Positions 34,657 to 43,293 of a stretch of 64,000 nt of DNA are shown one piece after another. A program made the position numbers and the translations under genes. Source of the DNA: Streptomyces sp. NRRL F-2580 (GTDB lineage Bacteria; Actinomycetota; Actinomycetes; Streptomycetales; Streptomycetaceae); assembly GCF_000720115.1 (NCBI RefSeq), contig NZ_JOIR01000006.1, positions 62,001 to 126,000 of the forward strand. The letters run 5' to 3'. The first letter of the stretch is position 1; the number at the start of each line of letters is the position of its first letter. Below the pieces are notes generated by a model, which had not been told where the DNA came from, ran no database searches, and saw only the letters and a list, made by a program, of their open reading frames with translations.

Positions 34657-35391
34657 TCAGTCGGCCTCGGGGTCGTGCGTGTCCACGATCCGGGTGGTGT
34701 CGTGCTCCGGGTCGGCCCCGGGGTCGTGCGTGTCCACGATCCGGGTGGCGTCGTGCTCCGGGTCGGCCTCCGGGCGGGCCCCGACCGCCCCCTCGGCCTG
34801 TGGCGGGCTGGGGGGTACGCCGGACCCGGCTCCCGCCTGCGTCGGCGTCGGCGGGGCGGGTGCGGACGGCGGCTGCGCCGGTCCGGGCGAGGCCCCCGGC
34901 GCCGCCACGACCGCGAAGGTCGTCAGGCGGCTCTCGTCTCCGTACAGCCACTTCCCCGCCGTGGGGTCGTAGACCCACACTGCCTCCCCTTCCAGGACCA
35001 CCCCGGCCCGCAGCCCCCGTACGGTCCGCCGGAAGGAGTCGGCGTCCGTTCTGCCCGAGGCGAGCTCGTCCACGGCACGCCGGTAGCGCTCCAGGGCCTC
35101 GGCGGCGCGCGTGAGCTGCGGCCGCGCGTCCTCCGTGCGGGCGAGCGGCCGGTCGGCCGTCGGCGGGGGCTGCGGCACCGACACCAGGAGCCGGCCGTCC
35201 ACCCAGGCGGACCAGCCGTTGGCGCACAGAACCTCGCCCCAGTCACCGCGCCGGGACAGCAGCTGTACCGGGAGGAAGCCGTCGAGCGGCACGGTGGGCC
35301 GGGACACGTCGGGGCTGTCCCAGGCGGGCAGCCCCTCCTGCGGGACGATGTGGGTGGGCCGGAAGTCCTCGGCCGGACCGGGACTGGTCAT
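34657..35391 (-). CDS. SH3-like domain protein linked to the FHA-ABC transporter
   Basis: A 244-residue soluble protein. Residues about 37-75 look SH3-like (LDGFLPVQLLSRRGDWGEVL, NGWSAWVDGRLLV). A helical segment follows (TRAAEALERYRRAVDELASG), then a short beta region (VVLEGEAVWVYDPTAGKWLY), a Pro/Ala linker and a C-terminal acidic tail with two 17-residue repeats of ADPEHDTTRIVDTHDP. ATG at 35391 lies 6 bp after the FHA-ABC stop, so the two are co-translated. No known family beyond the SH3-like part. It probably works with the transporter. Confidence 0.72.
   Translation of the reverse strand: MTSPGPAEDFRPTHIVPQEGLPAWDSPDVSRPTVPLDGFLPVQLLSRRGDWGEVLCANGWSAWVDGRLLVSVPQPPPTADRPLARTEDARPQLTRAAEALERYRRAVDELASGRTDADSFRRTVRGLRAGVVLEGEAVWVYDPTAGKWLYGDESRLTTFAVVAAPGASPGPAQPPSAPAPPTPTQAGAGSGVPPSPPQAEGAVGARPEADPEHDATRIVDTHDPGADPEHDTTRIVDTHDPEAD
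34661..34762 (-). repeat. 51-bp in-frame tandem repeat, two copies
   Basis: Two copies of a 51-bp unit starting at 34661 and 34712 encode the 17-residue acidic repeats at the C-terminus of the SH3-like protein. The copies differ at only a few bases, implying recent duplication. Confidence 0.8.
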
Positions 35392-35397
35392 GGGCGG

Positions 35398-37800
35398 CTA
35401 CTTCCTCATGACCGCGGGCTCGTTGCGGCGCAGCATCCGGGCCACCAGAACGGTGAACAGCACGGACAGGACGAGCAGCATCCCGATTTCGAGGAGCCAC
35501 AGGCTCGTCTTGTGATCGAACAGCGGGTCCTGGGTGATCTTGAGGGGCACGGTCGCGCCGAGGTCGGTGGTGGTGGCCATCGCGCCCATGGCCCACCGGG
35601 CCGGCACGAACCAGGCCAGCTGTTCGAGGACGGGGACGCCGGAGATCTTCAGCAGGGCGCCGCAGAACGCGGACTGGACGATGGTGAGGAGGACCAGCAG
35701 CGGCATGGTGGCCTCCTCCTTGGTCACCAGGGCGGAGATCATCAGGCCGAGCAGCATCGAGGTGAACGACAGCAGGGCGACGGCGAGGGCGATCTCGACC
35801 AGTGGCGGCAGGAAGATCCCCTTGCCGCCGGGGGCGTTGGTGTCGACCCCGGCGAGGCCGACCACGGTGAGGACCACGGCCTGGGCGATGGTGAGCGCGC
35901 CGAGGACCACCACCTTTGACATCAGGTAGGCCGACCGGGACAGGCCGACGGCGCGCTCGCGCTGGTAGATGACGCGTTCCTTGACGAGTTCGCGCACCGC
36001 GTTGGCGGAGCCGGTCAGGACTCCGCCCAGGACCAGGATGAACAGCGCGTTCAGGCCCGTCTCGGCCGTGAGGGCGCTGCCGGCCAGGGCACGGGCCAGG
36101 CAGCCCATGACGAACGGCAGCCCGATCATGATGGCCAGGAAGGTGCGGTCGGCGCTGAGCACGGCGGCGTACCGGCGGATCAGGGTGGAGAGCTGGGAGC
36201 CCCAGCTCTGGGCCTTGGGCGGCGGCTGCGGCACGGCGCCGGAAGTGCGTGCCGCCTCCCCCGCGGGAGGTGACGGTGGCCTTCCGGCGGAGACGTCGAC
36301 GTAGCGGCTCTGCAGCGGGGAGGCCCGGTACTGCCCGGCCCAGTCGCGGTTCTGGTCGTTCTCGAACGCCTCGTAAGCCTCGGGCCACTGCTCGTAGCCG
36401 AAGAATCCGAGGGCCTTCTCCGGGGGGCCGTAGTAGGCGGTGCGTCCGCCGGGCGCGAGGATCAGGAGGCGGTCGCACACGTCGAGGTTGAGCACGCTGT
36501 GGGTGACGACGATGACCGTGCGGCCGTCGTCCGCGAGGCCGCGCAGCATGTGCATCACCGAGCGGTCCATGCCGGGGTCGAGGCCGGAGGTGGGCTCGTC
36601 CAGGAAGAGCAGGGAGGGCTTGGTGAGCAGCTCCAGGGCGACGGACACGCGTTTGCGCTGGCCGCCGGAGAGGCTGTGGATGGTCTGGTCGGCACGCTGC
36701 TGGAGGCCGAGTTCGCCGATCACCTCCTCCACGCGGGCCTGGCGTTCGGCCTTGGCGGTGTCCTGCGGGAAGCGCAGTTCGGCGGCGTAGCCGAGGGCGC
36801 GCCGCACGGTGAGCTGCGAGTGCAGGATGTCGTCCTGGGGGACGAGGCCGATGCGGCGGCGCAGTTCGGCGTAGTCGCGGTAGAGGTCGCGTCCGTCGTA
36901 GAGGACGGTGCCCTGGTCGGCGGGGCGCAGTCCGGTGAGCGCGCCGAGCAGGGTGGACTTGCCGGCGCCGCTGGGGCCGACGACGGCCAGCAGGCACTTG
37001 GCTCCGACGGGGAAGGAGACCCGGTCGAGGAGGATCTTGCGGCCCTTGTCGACGGCGACGGTGAGGTTCTGGACGTCGAGCGAGACCTCGCCCGTGTCCA
37101 CGTACTCCTCGAGCTGGTCGCCTACGAGGCAGAAGGCCGAGTGGCCGATGCCGACGATGTCGCCCTGGCGCAGGGGGGCGGCCCGGCGGTCGAGGCGGGT
37201 GCCGTTGAGGTAGGTGCCGTTGTGGCTGCCGAGGTCGGCGATCTCGTAGCCGCCGTCGGCGAGGGCGCGGAGTTCGGCGTGCCGGCGGGAGACGGTGAGG
37301 TCGTCGATGACGAGGTCGTTCCCGGGGTCGCGGCCGATGCGCACGGCGGTGCGGGCGAGCAGCGGGCGCACGGTCGTCGGCCGCTGGAACGTACGGGACA
37401 GCGACGAGACCCGGGACGGCCGGCCGGCGTACGCGGCGTCCGGCGCCGCGGAGGGCGCGGCGGCAGCCGGCGGGGGCGGCGGGGGACCGACGAGGACGGC
37501 GCGCGGGCCGTCCTCCGCGTCGCCGAACCGTAGCTGACTGCCGGCGCCGACGCTCCATTCGTGGACGCGCCGGCCGTCGGCCCAGGTGCCGTTGGTGCTG
37601 TGCTCGTCCTCCACCGTCCAGTGGTCGCCCTCCGGGCGCAGGACCGCGTGGCGCCAGGAGACCCTGACGTCCTCCAGGCAGACCTCGCAGAGCGGGTCCC
37701 TGCCGACGTGGTACGTCCGGCCCGGGCTCATCGCGACGGAGCCCGTGTCGGTCACCAGGACGAGCTCGGGTGCGGTCGGCACACCGGGGCGCTGGACCAT
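35398..37800 (-). CDS. FHA-FHA-ABC transporter (ABCG-type) fusion
   Basis: An 800-residue protein. The first FHA domain spans about 20-100 (TYHVGRDPLCEVCLEDVRVS, WRHAVL, STNGTWADGRRV). The second spans about 150-230 (IGRDPGNDLVIDDLTVSRRH, GSHNGTYLNGTRL). The ABCG-like ATPase spans about 245-460 (Walker A GPSGAGKST, VPQDDILHSQLTV, LSGGQRKRVSVALELL, LLFLDEPTSGLD). Six membrane spans follow from about 530 to the end. FHA domains bind phosphothreonine, so transport is probably gated by a Ser/Thr kinase. It heads an operon with the SH3-like gene. Confidence 0.93.
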   Translation of the reverse strand: MVQRPGVPTAPELVLVTDTGSVAMSPGRTYHVGRDPLCEVCLEDVRVSWRHAVLRPEGDHWTVEDEHSTNGTWADGRRVHEWSVGAGSQLRFGDAEDGPRAVLVGPPPPPPAAAAPSAAPDAAYAGRPSRVSSLSRTFQRPTTVRPLLARTAVRIGRDPGNDLVIDDLTVSRRHAELRALADGGYEIADLGSHNGTYLNGTRLDRRAAPLRQGDIVGIGHSAFCLVGDQLEEYVDTGEVSLDVQNLTVAVDKGRKILLDRVSFPVGAKCLLAVVGPSGAGKSTLLGALTGLRPADQGTVLYDGRDLYRDYAELRRRIGLVPQDDILHSQLTVRRALGYAAELRFPQDTAKAERQARVEEVIGELGLQQRADQTIHSLSGGQRKRVSVALELLTKPSLLFLDEPTSGLDPGMDRSVMHMLRGLADDGRTVIVVTHSVLNLDVCDRLLILAPGGRTAYYGPPEKALGFFGYEQWPEAYEAFENDQNRDWAGQYRASPLQSRYVDVSAGRPPSPPAGEAARTSGAVPQPPPKAQSWGSQLSTLIRRYAAVLSADRTFLAIMIGLPFVMGCLARALAGSALTAETGLNALFILVLGGVLTGSANAVRELVKERVIYQRERAVGLSRSAYLMSKVVVLGALTIAQAVVLTVVGLAGVDTNAPGGKGIFLPPLVEIALAVALLSFTSMLLGLMISALVTKEEATMPLLVLLTIVQSAFCGALLKISGVPVLEQLAWFVPARWAMGAMATTTDLGATVPLKITQDPLFDHKTSLWLLEIGMLLVLSVLFTVLVARMLRRNEPAVMRK

Positions 37801-37873
37801 GAGGAGATTTTCCCATGAACCCGCCCACCCGGCAGCGGTCCGGCATCGCCGCAGGTCAGAGGCCTCTTATGGG

Positions 37874-37896
37874 TAATGACAACGGTCCCCGTTGCA
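37874..37896 (+). promoter_or_regulatory. candidate Zur-type operator upstream of the CDF exporter
   Basis: TAATGACAACGG followed by TCC and CCGTTGCA forms an imperfect inverted repeat (CAACGG/CCGTTG arms perfect). Its left half resembles actinobacterial Zur boxes (TGA-x-AACG core). It lies about 85 bp upstream of a zinc-type exporter. S. coelicolor zitB is known to be induced by zinc through Zur, so this is a plausible site, but it is inferred. Confidence 0.4.
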
Positions 37897-37979
37897 GCCT
37901 TTGCCCATCTCGCCGGGGTGCGCTTCACTTCACGCGACGGAACCGAACACACGGGTGCCGCGATGAGACGGGGGACGCC

Positions 37980-38999
37980 ATGAGTGGGCACGACCACGCG
38001 CACGACGACCACGGGCCCGGGCACGGACACGGACACGCGGGACACAGCCACGGTGTGTCCGCCGACGCCGACCGCCGCTGGCTGGCGATGGCGCTGGGTC
38101 TGATCGGTACGTTCATGGCCCTCGAGGTGGGCATCGGCATCATGGCCAACTCCCTGGCCCTGATCTCCGACGCGGCGCACATGCTGACGGACGCCGTCTC
38201 GATCGTCCTCGCGCTGATCGCGATGCGGCTGGCGGCCCGCCCGGCCCGCGGCGGATTCACGTACGGCCTCAAGCGCGCGGAGATACTCTCCGCGCAGGCC
38301 AACGGCCTGACGCTGCTCCTGCTGGCGGTCTGGCTGGCGTACGAGGCGGTGCGCCGGCTGATGGATCCGCCGCCGGTGGAGGGCGGGCTGGTCCTGGTGA
38401 CGGCGCTCGCGGGCATCGTCGTCAACGTGGCGGCGGCCTGGTGCATCTCCCGGGCGAACCGGTCCTCGCTGGCCGTCGAGGGTGCCTACCAGCACATCCT
38501 GAACGACCTCTTCGCCTTCATCGGGACGGCCGTCGCCGGTCTGATCGTGCTGACCACCGGCTTCCGGCAGGCGGACGCGATCGCGACCCTCGTGGTGGTG
38601 GTGCTGATGGTCAAGGCGGGCTACGGGCTGGTCCGCGAGTCCGGCCGGATCTTCCTGGAGGCCGCCCCGGCCCATGTGGACCCGGACGCGGTCGGCGACC
38701 GGCTCGTCGGGCACCCGCCCGTCACCGAGGTGCACGACCTGCACATCTGGACCATCACCTCCGGCCAGGCGGCGCTCTCCGCGCACGTGCTGGTGGAGCC
38801 GGCGGGCGACTGCCACGCCGTGCGACGCGACCTGGAGGGGCTGCTGGCCAAGGAGTACGGGATCACGCACACCACCCTCCAGGTGGACCACGCGCAGGAT
38901 TCCCTCCTCACGGTCGGCCGCGCGGGCGAGGGCCCGTCCGGACCCCACTGCGCGGACGCGCACGGGCCGGTCCACCGGCAGGGCCCGCACGCCCACTGA
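37980..38999 (+). CDS. zitB: cation diffusion facilitator, ZitB/CzcD-type zinc exporter
   Basis: A 339-residue CDF protein. The His-rich N-terminus (residues 3-25, HDHAHDDHGPGHGHGHAGHS) is a metal-binding feature. Six spans follow. The metal site in span II is NSLALISDAAHMLTD and in span V HILNDLFAFIGT. The C-terminal cytoplasmic domain contains VHDLHIWTITSGQAALSAHV. It exports zinc (possibly cobalt or cadmium) by proton antiport. GGGGGA precedes the ATG. The tail is also His-rich (HCADAHGPVHRQGPHAH). The symbol is assigned at family level. Confidence 0.9.
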   Translation: MSGHDHAHDDHGPGHGHGHAGHSHGVSADADRRWLAMALGLIGTFMALEVGIGIMANSLALISDAAHMLTDAVSIVLALIAMRLAARPARGGFTYGLKRAEILSAQANGLTLLLLAVWLAYEAVRRLMDPPPVEGGLVLVTALAGIVVNVAAAWCISRANRSSLAVEGAYQHILNDLFAFIGTAVAGLIVLTTGFRQADAIATLVVVVLMVKAGYGLVRESGRIFLEAAPAHVDPDAVGDRLVGHPPVTEVHDLHIWTITSGQAALSAHVLVEPAGDCHAVRRDLEGLLAKEYGITHTTLQVDHAQDSLLTVGRAGEGPSGPHCADAHGPVHRQGPHAH

Positions 39000-39045
39000 C
39001 CGCACGCCCACTGACCACCCGCCCGCTGACCGCACGCCCCCACCC
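38986..39045 (+). repeat. 15-bp tandem array carrying the CDF stop codon
   Basis: CGCACGCCCACTGAC at 38986 and 39001, with degenerate copies at 39016 and 39031. The first copy encodes the last residues and TGA stop of the exporter. Confidence 0.75.
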
Positions 39046-39144
39046 CCGTGCTCCCACCCCCGCGCCCCCGCCCACGCGCCCCTCACCACGTGCCGCTTGG
39101 CCCCGGAGCACTGATCCACGCCCGCACGGGGCATGGATGGTCCC

Positions 39145-39642
39145 ATGACGCACAAGCGCAGTGCCGGACTGCTCCTGTTCCGGCGGACCGGCGGACGGCC
39201 GGAAGAGGAGGGGGCCGGGGTCGAGGTCCTGCTCGGGCACATGGGCGGCCCGCTCTGGGCCGGACGGGAGGCCGGGGGCTGGGCCATCCCGAAGGGCGAG
39301 TACGGACCGGAGGAGACACCGCGGAACGCGGCCCGCCGGGAGTTCACCGAGGAGATCGGGCTGCCCCCGCCGGAGGGCGAGTACCTGCCCCTGGGCGAGG
39401 TACGGCTGACCAGCGGGAAGCTGGTGTCCATCTGGGCGGTGGAGGCGGACCTCGACCCGGAGCTGATGGTGCCCGGGACCTTCACGATGGAGTGGCCCCC
39501 GCACTCCGGGAACGTACAGGAGTTCCCGGAGCTGGACCGGGTGTCGTGGTTTGCTCCGCCACTGGCTGAAAAAATGCTGATTAAGTCTCAGGTTCCTTTC
39601 CTGGAGCGGCTGTTGGGGCTCCTGGGGGGCCTTGAGAGCTGA
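39145..39642 (+). CDS. Nudix hydrolase
   Basis: A 165-residue Nudix protein. It opens KRSAGLLLFRRTGG, and the Nudix box runs from GEYGPEETPRNAARREFTEE to IG, with all catalytic Glu residues present. The WAIPKGEYGP lead-in is typical of predicted NTP pyrophosphohydrolases (DUF4743/YfcD-like subgroup). ATG at 39145 is preferred with GGATGG just upstream; an in-frame ATG four codons earlier is possible. Substrate unknown. Confidence 0.88.
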   Translation: MTHKRSAGLLLFRRTGGRPEEEGAGVEVLLGHMGGPLWAGREAGGWAIPKGEYGPEETPRNAARREFTEEIGLPPPEGEYLPLGEVRLTSGKLVSIWAVEADLDPELMVPGTFTMEWPPHSGNVQEFPELDRVSWFAPPLAEKMLIKSQVPFLERLLGLLGGLES

Positions 39643-39690
39643 CTCGTACCTGCGCTTGCCAACACCCCCACCTGCGGGGACATTGCACAT

Positions 39691-40944
39691 ATGACGAACG
39701 TCGTGCTGGTGGGAACCCTGGACACCAAGGGTGTGGAGTACGGCTGGCTGCGCGAGAGGCTGCTGCGCGCCGGCGTCGAAGTGGTACTGGTCGATACAGG
39801 AATCATGGGCGAACCCCGGGTGCCCGCCGACGTGCCGCGTGACGCGGTCGCCCGGGCAGCGGGAACGGAACTGTCGGAACTGCGCGCGGCCGCCGACCGG
39901 GGCTCGGCCGTGACCACGATGGCCCGCGGCGCGGAGGCGACGCTCTTGCGCCTGCACGCCGAGGGCAGGCTGCACGGGGTGCTCGCGATCGGCGGCAGCG
40001 GCGGCACCTCCATCGCCGCCCGGGCGATGCGTGCCCTGCCGCTGGGCGTACCGAAACTGATGGTCTCCTCCATGGCGTCCGGGGACGTCAGCCCGTACGT
40101 GGGCTCCTCGGACATCACGATGATGTACAGCGTGGTGGACATCGCGGGGATCAACAGCGTCTCCGGACCGGTCCTGGCGAACGCCGTCGAGGCGGTCGCC
40201 GGAATGGCGAGGGCCTACGCCCGCGCCTCCCTGGAGCGCCGCCCGCCCCGGCTGGGAGCGGGCGCCCGCCCGCTGATCGCGGCGAGCATGGCGGGCGTGA
40301 CCACGGCGGGTGTGGACGCGGCGCGCGAGCGGCTGACGGACCTCGGCTACGAGGTGCTCGTCTTCCACGTCAGCGGCACCGGCGGCCGCACCCTGGAGAC
40401 CATGGCCGGCCAGGGGATCTTCGCGGGCGTCCTCGACCTCACCCTCAGCGAGCTCGCCGACGACCTGTGCGGGGGCATCCTCACCGCGGGCCCGGACCGG
40501 CTCAGCGCGGCCGGGCGCGCCGGGATCCCCCAGGTGGTGAGCCTGGGGGCGCTGGACATGGTGAAGTTCGGCCCGCTGGAGAGCCTGCCCCGGCGGGTCC
40601 TGGACCGGGGCGTCCACGTCCACAACCCGTCCATCACGGTGATCCGTACGAACCAGGAGGAATGCACGGAACTCGGCCGCCGCGTCGCCGCCAAACTCCG
40701 CGCCGCGGCCGGCCCCACGGCGGTCTGCGTCCCGCTCCGCGGACTGTCCACGCTCGGATCGCCGGGCGGCCCGTACCATGACCCCGGCGCGGACCGGGCT
40801 CTGTTCACGGCGCTGCGCGAAGGCTTGCGGGGCAGCGCCGCCCGGCTCTACGACTACGACACGCACATCAACGACCCGGCCTTCGGGCGGGCGGCCGCCG
40901 ACCGGTTGCACGACATGATCGGCGCGATGGCGGCCGCGGCCTGA
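39691..40944 (+). CDS. Tm-1-like ATP-binding domain protein (UPF0261)
   Basis: A 417-residue protein matching the UPF0261/Tm-1 family. It begins NVVLVGTLDTKGVEYGWLRE, has GVLAIGGSGGTSIAARAMRA and MVSSMASGDVSPYVGSSDIT in the N-terminal half and VSGTGGRTLETMAGQGIFAG in the C-terminal half, and ends with the PLRGLSTLGSPGGPYHDP motif. Plant Tm-1 binds ATP and inhibits a viral replicase. Bacterial members are hydrolase-like with unknown substrates and are sometimes linked to catabolic operons. No ribosome-binding site is evident, so a leaderless start is possible. Confidence 0.88.
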   Translation: MTNVVLVGTLDTKGVEYGWLRERLLRAGVEVVLVDTGIMGEPRVPADVPRDAVARAAGTELSELRAAADRGSAVTTMARGAEATLLRLHAEGRLHGVLAIGGSGGTSIAARAMRALPLGVPKLMVSSMASGDVSPYVGSSDITMMYSVVDIAGINSVSGPVLANAVEAVAGMARAYARASLERRPPRLGAGARPLIAASMAGVTTAGVDAARERLTDLGYEVLVFHVSGTGGRTLETMAGQGIFAGVLDLTLSELADDLCGGILTAGPDRLSAAGRAGIPQVVSLGALDMVKFGPLESLPRRVLDRGVHVHNPSITVIRTNQEECTELGRRVAAKLRAAAGPTAVCVPLRGLSTLGSPGGPYHDPGADRALFTALREGLRGSAARLYDYDTHINDPAFGRAAADRLHDMIGAMAAAA

Positions 40945-41083
40945 GAGCTGCATTTGAGACACCCCGCACGGTGGGGAACCGGCCGTGCCGTAAAGCGTGT
41001 CCCAGGGGGTGGCCGCTCACCGAGCGGCCACGGGGACACGGTGCGGCACGGCACGGCGGACAGCCGGACAGGGGGCGGGAACG

Positions 41084-42694
41084 ATGAAGGACACACGGGC
41101 GGCATGGTCGGTCCCCGGTTACACGGAGGTCCGGGAACTCGGCGCGGGCGGCAGCGGCCGCGTGGTGCTCGCCGTCCACGACGCCACGGGCACGGCGGTC
41201 GCCGTGAAGTACCTCAGCGACCGGCTGCGCGAGGACCCCGCGTTCGTCGGGGAGTTCCGGGCCGAGGCCCGCCTCCTGGGCGGGCTCGGGACCCCGTACG
41301 TGGTGCGGCTGTACGAGTACGTGGAAGCGCCCGGCGGCGCGGCCATCGTGATGGAGCTCGTCGACGGCATCTCGCTGCGCGCGCTGCTCAGGCAGTCCGG
41401 GCAGGCGGACGCCGAGGCCGCGCTGGTGGTCCTCAAGGGATCGCTGCTCGGGCTCGCGGCGGCGCACCGGGCCGGTGTCGTCCACCGGGACTACAAGCCG
41501 GAGAACGTGCTGGTCGCGGCCGACGGCACCTCGAAACTGGTGGACTTCGGGATCGCGGCGAACCGCGGCACCACGCCCGGTGTGGCCGGAACCCCCGCCT
41601 ACATGGCCCCCGAACAGTGGCAGGGCCGGCCGGCCTCGCCCGCGGCCGACGTGTACGCGGCGACGGCGACCTTCTTCGAGTGCCTCACCGGCCGCAAGCC
41701 GTACGACGGGGAGAACTTCGCGGAGCTCGCCGTCCAGCACATAGAGGCGCCGGTCCCGGAGACCGAGGCCCCGGAGCCCGTACGACCGCTGATCCGGCGC
41801 GGTCTCGCCAAGCAGCCCGAGCAGCGCCCGGAGAACGCCGAGGGGTTCGTGGCGGAGCTGGAGGGCGTGGCCCTGGCCGCGTACGGCCCCGAGTGGGAGG
41901 AGCGCGGGCAGCGCAAGCTGGCGGCGCTGGCCGCGCTGCTGCCGCTGCTGTTCCCCTCGGCGGGCGCCCCGGCGGCGGGCACCACGGCGGTGGCCACCAC
42001 CACCCTGGGCAGTGGCTCGGGCTGGGTGCCCGGCCGCAGCGGCTGGCTCGCGGCGGGGGTGGCGCTCGTCCTGGGCGCGGTGGTGGTGCTGACCACGGAC
42101 GCGATCGGCGCGTCCCCCGGCGGGGCCTCCGCGGTGAGTGCCTTCGCCACGACGAGTGCGGCCCCGCCCGGATCGGCGTCCCCGACCCCGAACGCGACGT
42201 CCTCCCCGTCCGCTTCCGCTTCGCCGAGTCCCAGCGCGTCGGCCTCGCCGAGCCCTTCGCCGTCCACGTCCGCGTCCGCATCGCCGTCCGCGTCGCCGTC
42301 GTACTCGCCGAGCCCCACCCCGAAGCCGACGGTGAGCTGGTCGCCCACACCGACGCCGACGCCGACCCTGGTGGTCACGAAGGTCGACGTGTCGCTGAAG
42401 ACCGGCGTGTACCGGGGCGATGCGACCGTCTCGGTCGCCGCCCAGGGCACCGGGCCGGTCACCGTGGTGCTGGAGTGGTTCCTGGGCGGTGCGCAGGGCT
42501 CCTACTCCGTCGCCGACGGCACGGAGTCGTTCACGGTCCAGGCCGGCTCGCCGGTCACCGTGGTCAAGTCCCACACCTTCACCCGTGACCGCGGCTGCTA
42601 CGGAGGCGTCCGGGTGACCACGAAGCCGGCCGCCGGGAACAAGTCCGCATCGGCCTCCCAGTACCTTCTGCGCTGCCAGGACGTGCCCCGATGA
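41084..42694 (+). CDS. membrane-anchored Ser/Thr protein kinase with extracytoplasmic Ig-like domain
   Basis: A 536-residue Hanks-type kinase. The cytoplasmic kinase domain spans about 12-270 (glycine loop ELGAGGSGRVVLA, VAVKYLSD, catalytic VVHRDYKPENV with Tyr in place of Leu, VDFGIA, GTPAYMAPEQW). One membrane span lies at about 325-345 (LAAGVALVLGAVVVL), then an about 80-residue Ser/Pro-rich linker, then an extracytoplasmic domain of about 100 residues with two Cys. GGGCGGGA precedes the ATG. Its stop overlaps the next gene by ATGA. It is not PknB-like, as no PASTA repeats are present. Confidence 0.92.
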   Translation: MKDTRAAWSVPGYTEVRELGAGGSGRVVLAVHDATGTAVAVKYLSDRLREDPAFVGEFRAEARLLGGLGTPYVVRLYEYVEAPGGAAIVMELVDGISLRALLRQSGQADAEAALVVLKGSLLGLAAAHRAGVVHRDYKPENVLVAADGTSKLVDFGIAANRGTTPGVAGTPAYMAPEQWQGRPASPAADVYAATATFFECLTGRKPYDGENFAELAVQHIEAPVPETEAPEPVRPLIRRGLAKQPEQRPENAEGFVAELEGVALAAYGPEWEERGQRKLAALAALLPLLFPSAGAPAAGTTAVATTTLGSGSGWVPGRSGWLAAGVALVLGAVVVLTTDAIGASPGGASAVSAFATTSAAPPGSASPTPNATSSPSASASPSPSASASPSPSPSTSASASPSASPSYSPSPTPKPTVSWSPTPTPTPTLVVTKVDVSLKTGVYRGDATVSVAAQGTGPVTVVLEWFLGGAQGSYSVADGTESFTVQAGSPVTVVKSHTFTRDRGCYGGVRVTTKPAAGNKSASASQYLLRCQDVPR

Positions 42695-43293
42695 CCGATC
42701 CACGCGCCCCCGAGGGCGACGACTACAGCGCCACCGTCCTCGGGAGCCACTGGTTCTCCGGTCCCCCGGTGGCCCCGGAGGTGGCCCCCGACCGGGTCGA
42801 GGGATCCGTGCTCCGGTTCGGGCCCGGGGTGACCGCGGCCATGCCCGCGCCGTTCCCCGTGGTGGTGGCCTCCGTTGCCGCGCCCCGGCGCCGCCGCATC
42901 GTCGGCCTGCGGCGGTACGCCCTCGCCGCGGTGGTGCTGGCCGCCGTCCTCGCGTACCTGGGGTGGCAGCGGTTCGGGCCCGGCATCGAGGTCCGGGCCG
43001 TGGCCGTGAGCACCCAACCCCAGGGACCGCCCTGTGACGCGACGGCCGACGTGGTCGCCGTCGTCGGGACCAACGGGCGCCCGGGCACCCTCGCCTACCG
43101 CTGGATCCGCAGCGACGGCACGCAGTCGGAGGAGCTGATGGAGCGGGTGCCGCGCGGACAGCGCGAGGCCCGGCTGCACCTGCTGTGGACTTTCCAGGGC
43201 ACGGGCGACTACCCCGCTCGGGCCGAACTGCGGCTGCTGTCCCCGGAACAGCGCACGGCCGCGGTGGACTTCACGTACCACTGCTCCCGGTAG
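42691..43293 (+). CDS. membrane protein co-encoded with the Ser/Thr kinase
   Basis: A 200-residue protein. The cytoplasmic N-terminus contains DDYSATVLGSHWF and VLRFGPGVTA. One span (YALAAVVLAAVLAYLGW, about 78-95) precedes an extracytoplasmic domain with two Cys (CDATADVVAVV and a final YHC) and Ig-like spacing (GTLAYRWIRSDGTQ, LLWTFQGTGDYPARAELRLL). The extracytoplasmic part resembles that of the preceding kinase, so the two may heterodimerise outside the membrane. Translationally coupled by ATGA. No named family. Confidence 0.8.
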   Translation: MTDPRAPEGDDYSATVLGSHWFSGPPVAPEVAPDRVEGSVLRFGPGVTAAMPAPFPVVVASVAAPRRRRIVGLRRYALAAVVLAAVLAYLGWQRFGPGIEVRAVAVSTQPQGPPCDATADVVAVVGTNGRPGTLAYRWIRSDGTQSEELMERVPRGQREARLHLLWTFQGTGDYPARAELRLLSPEQRTAAVDFTYHCSR

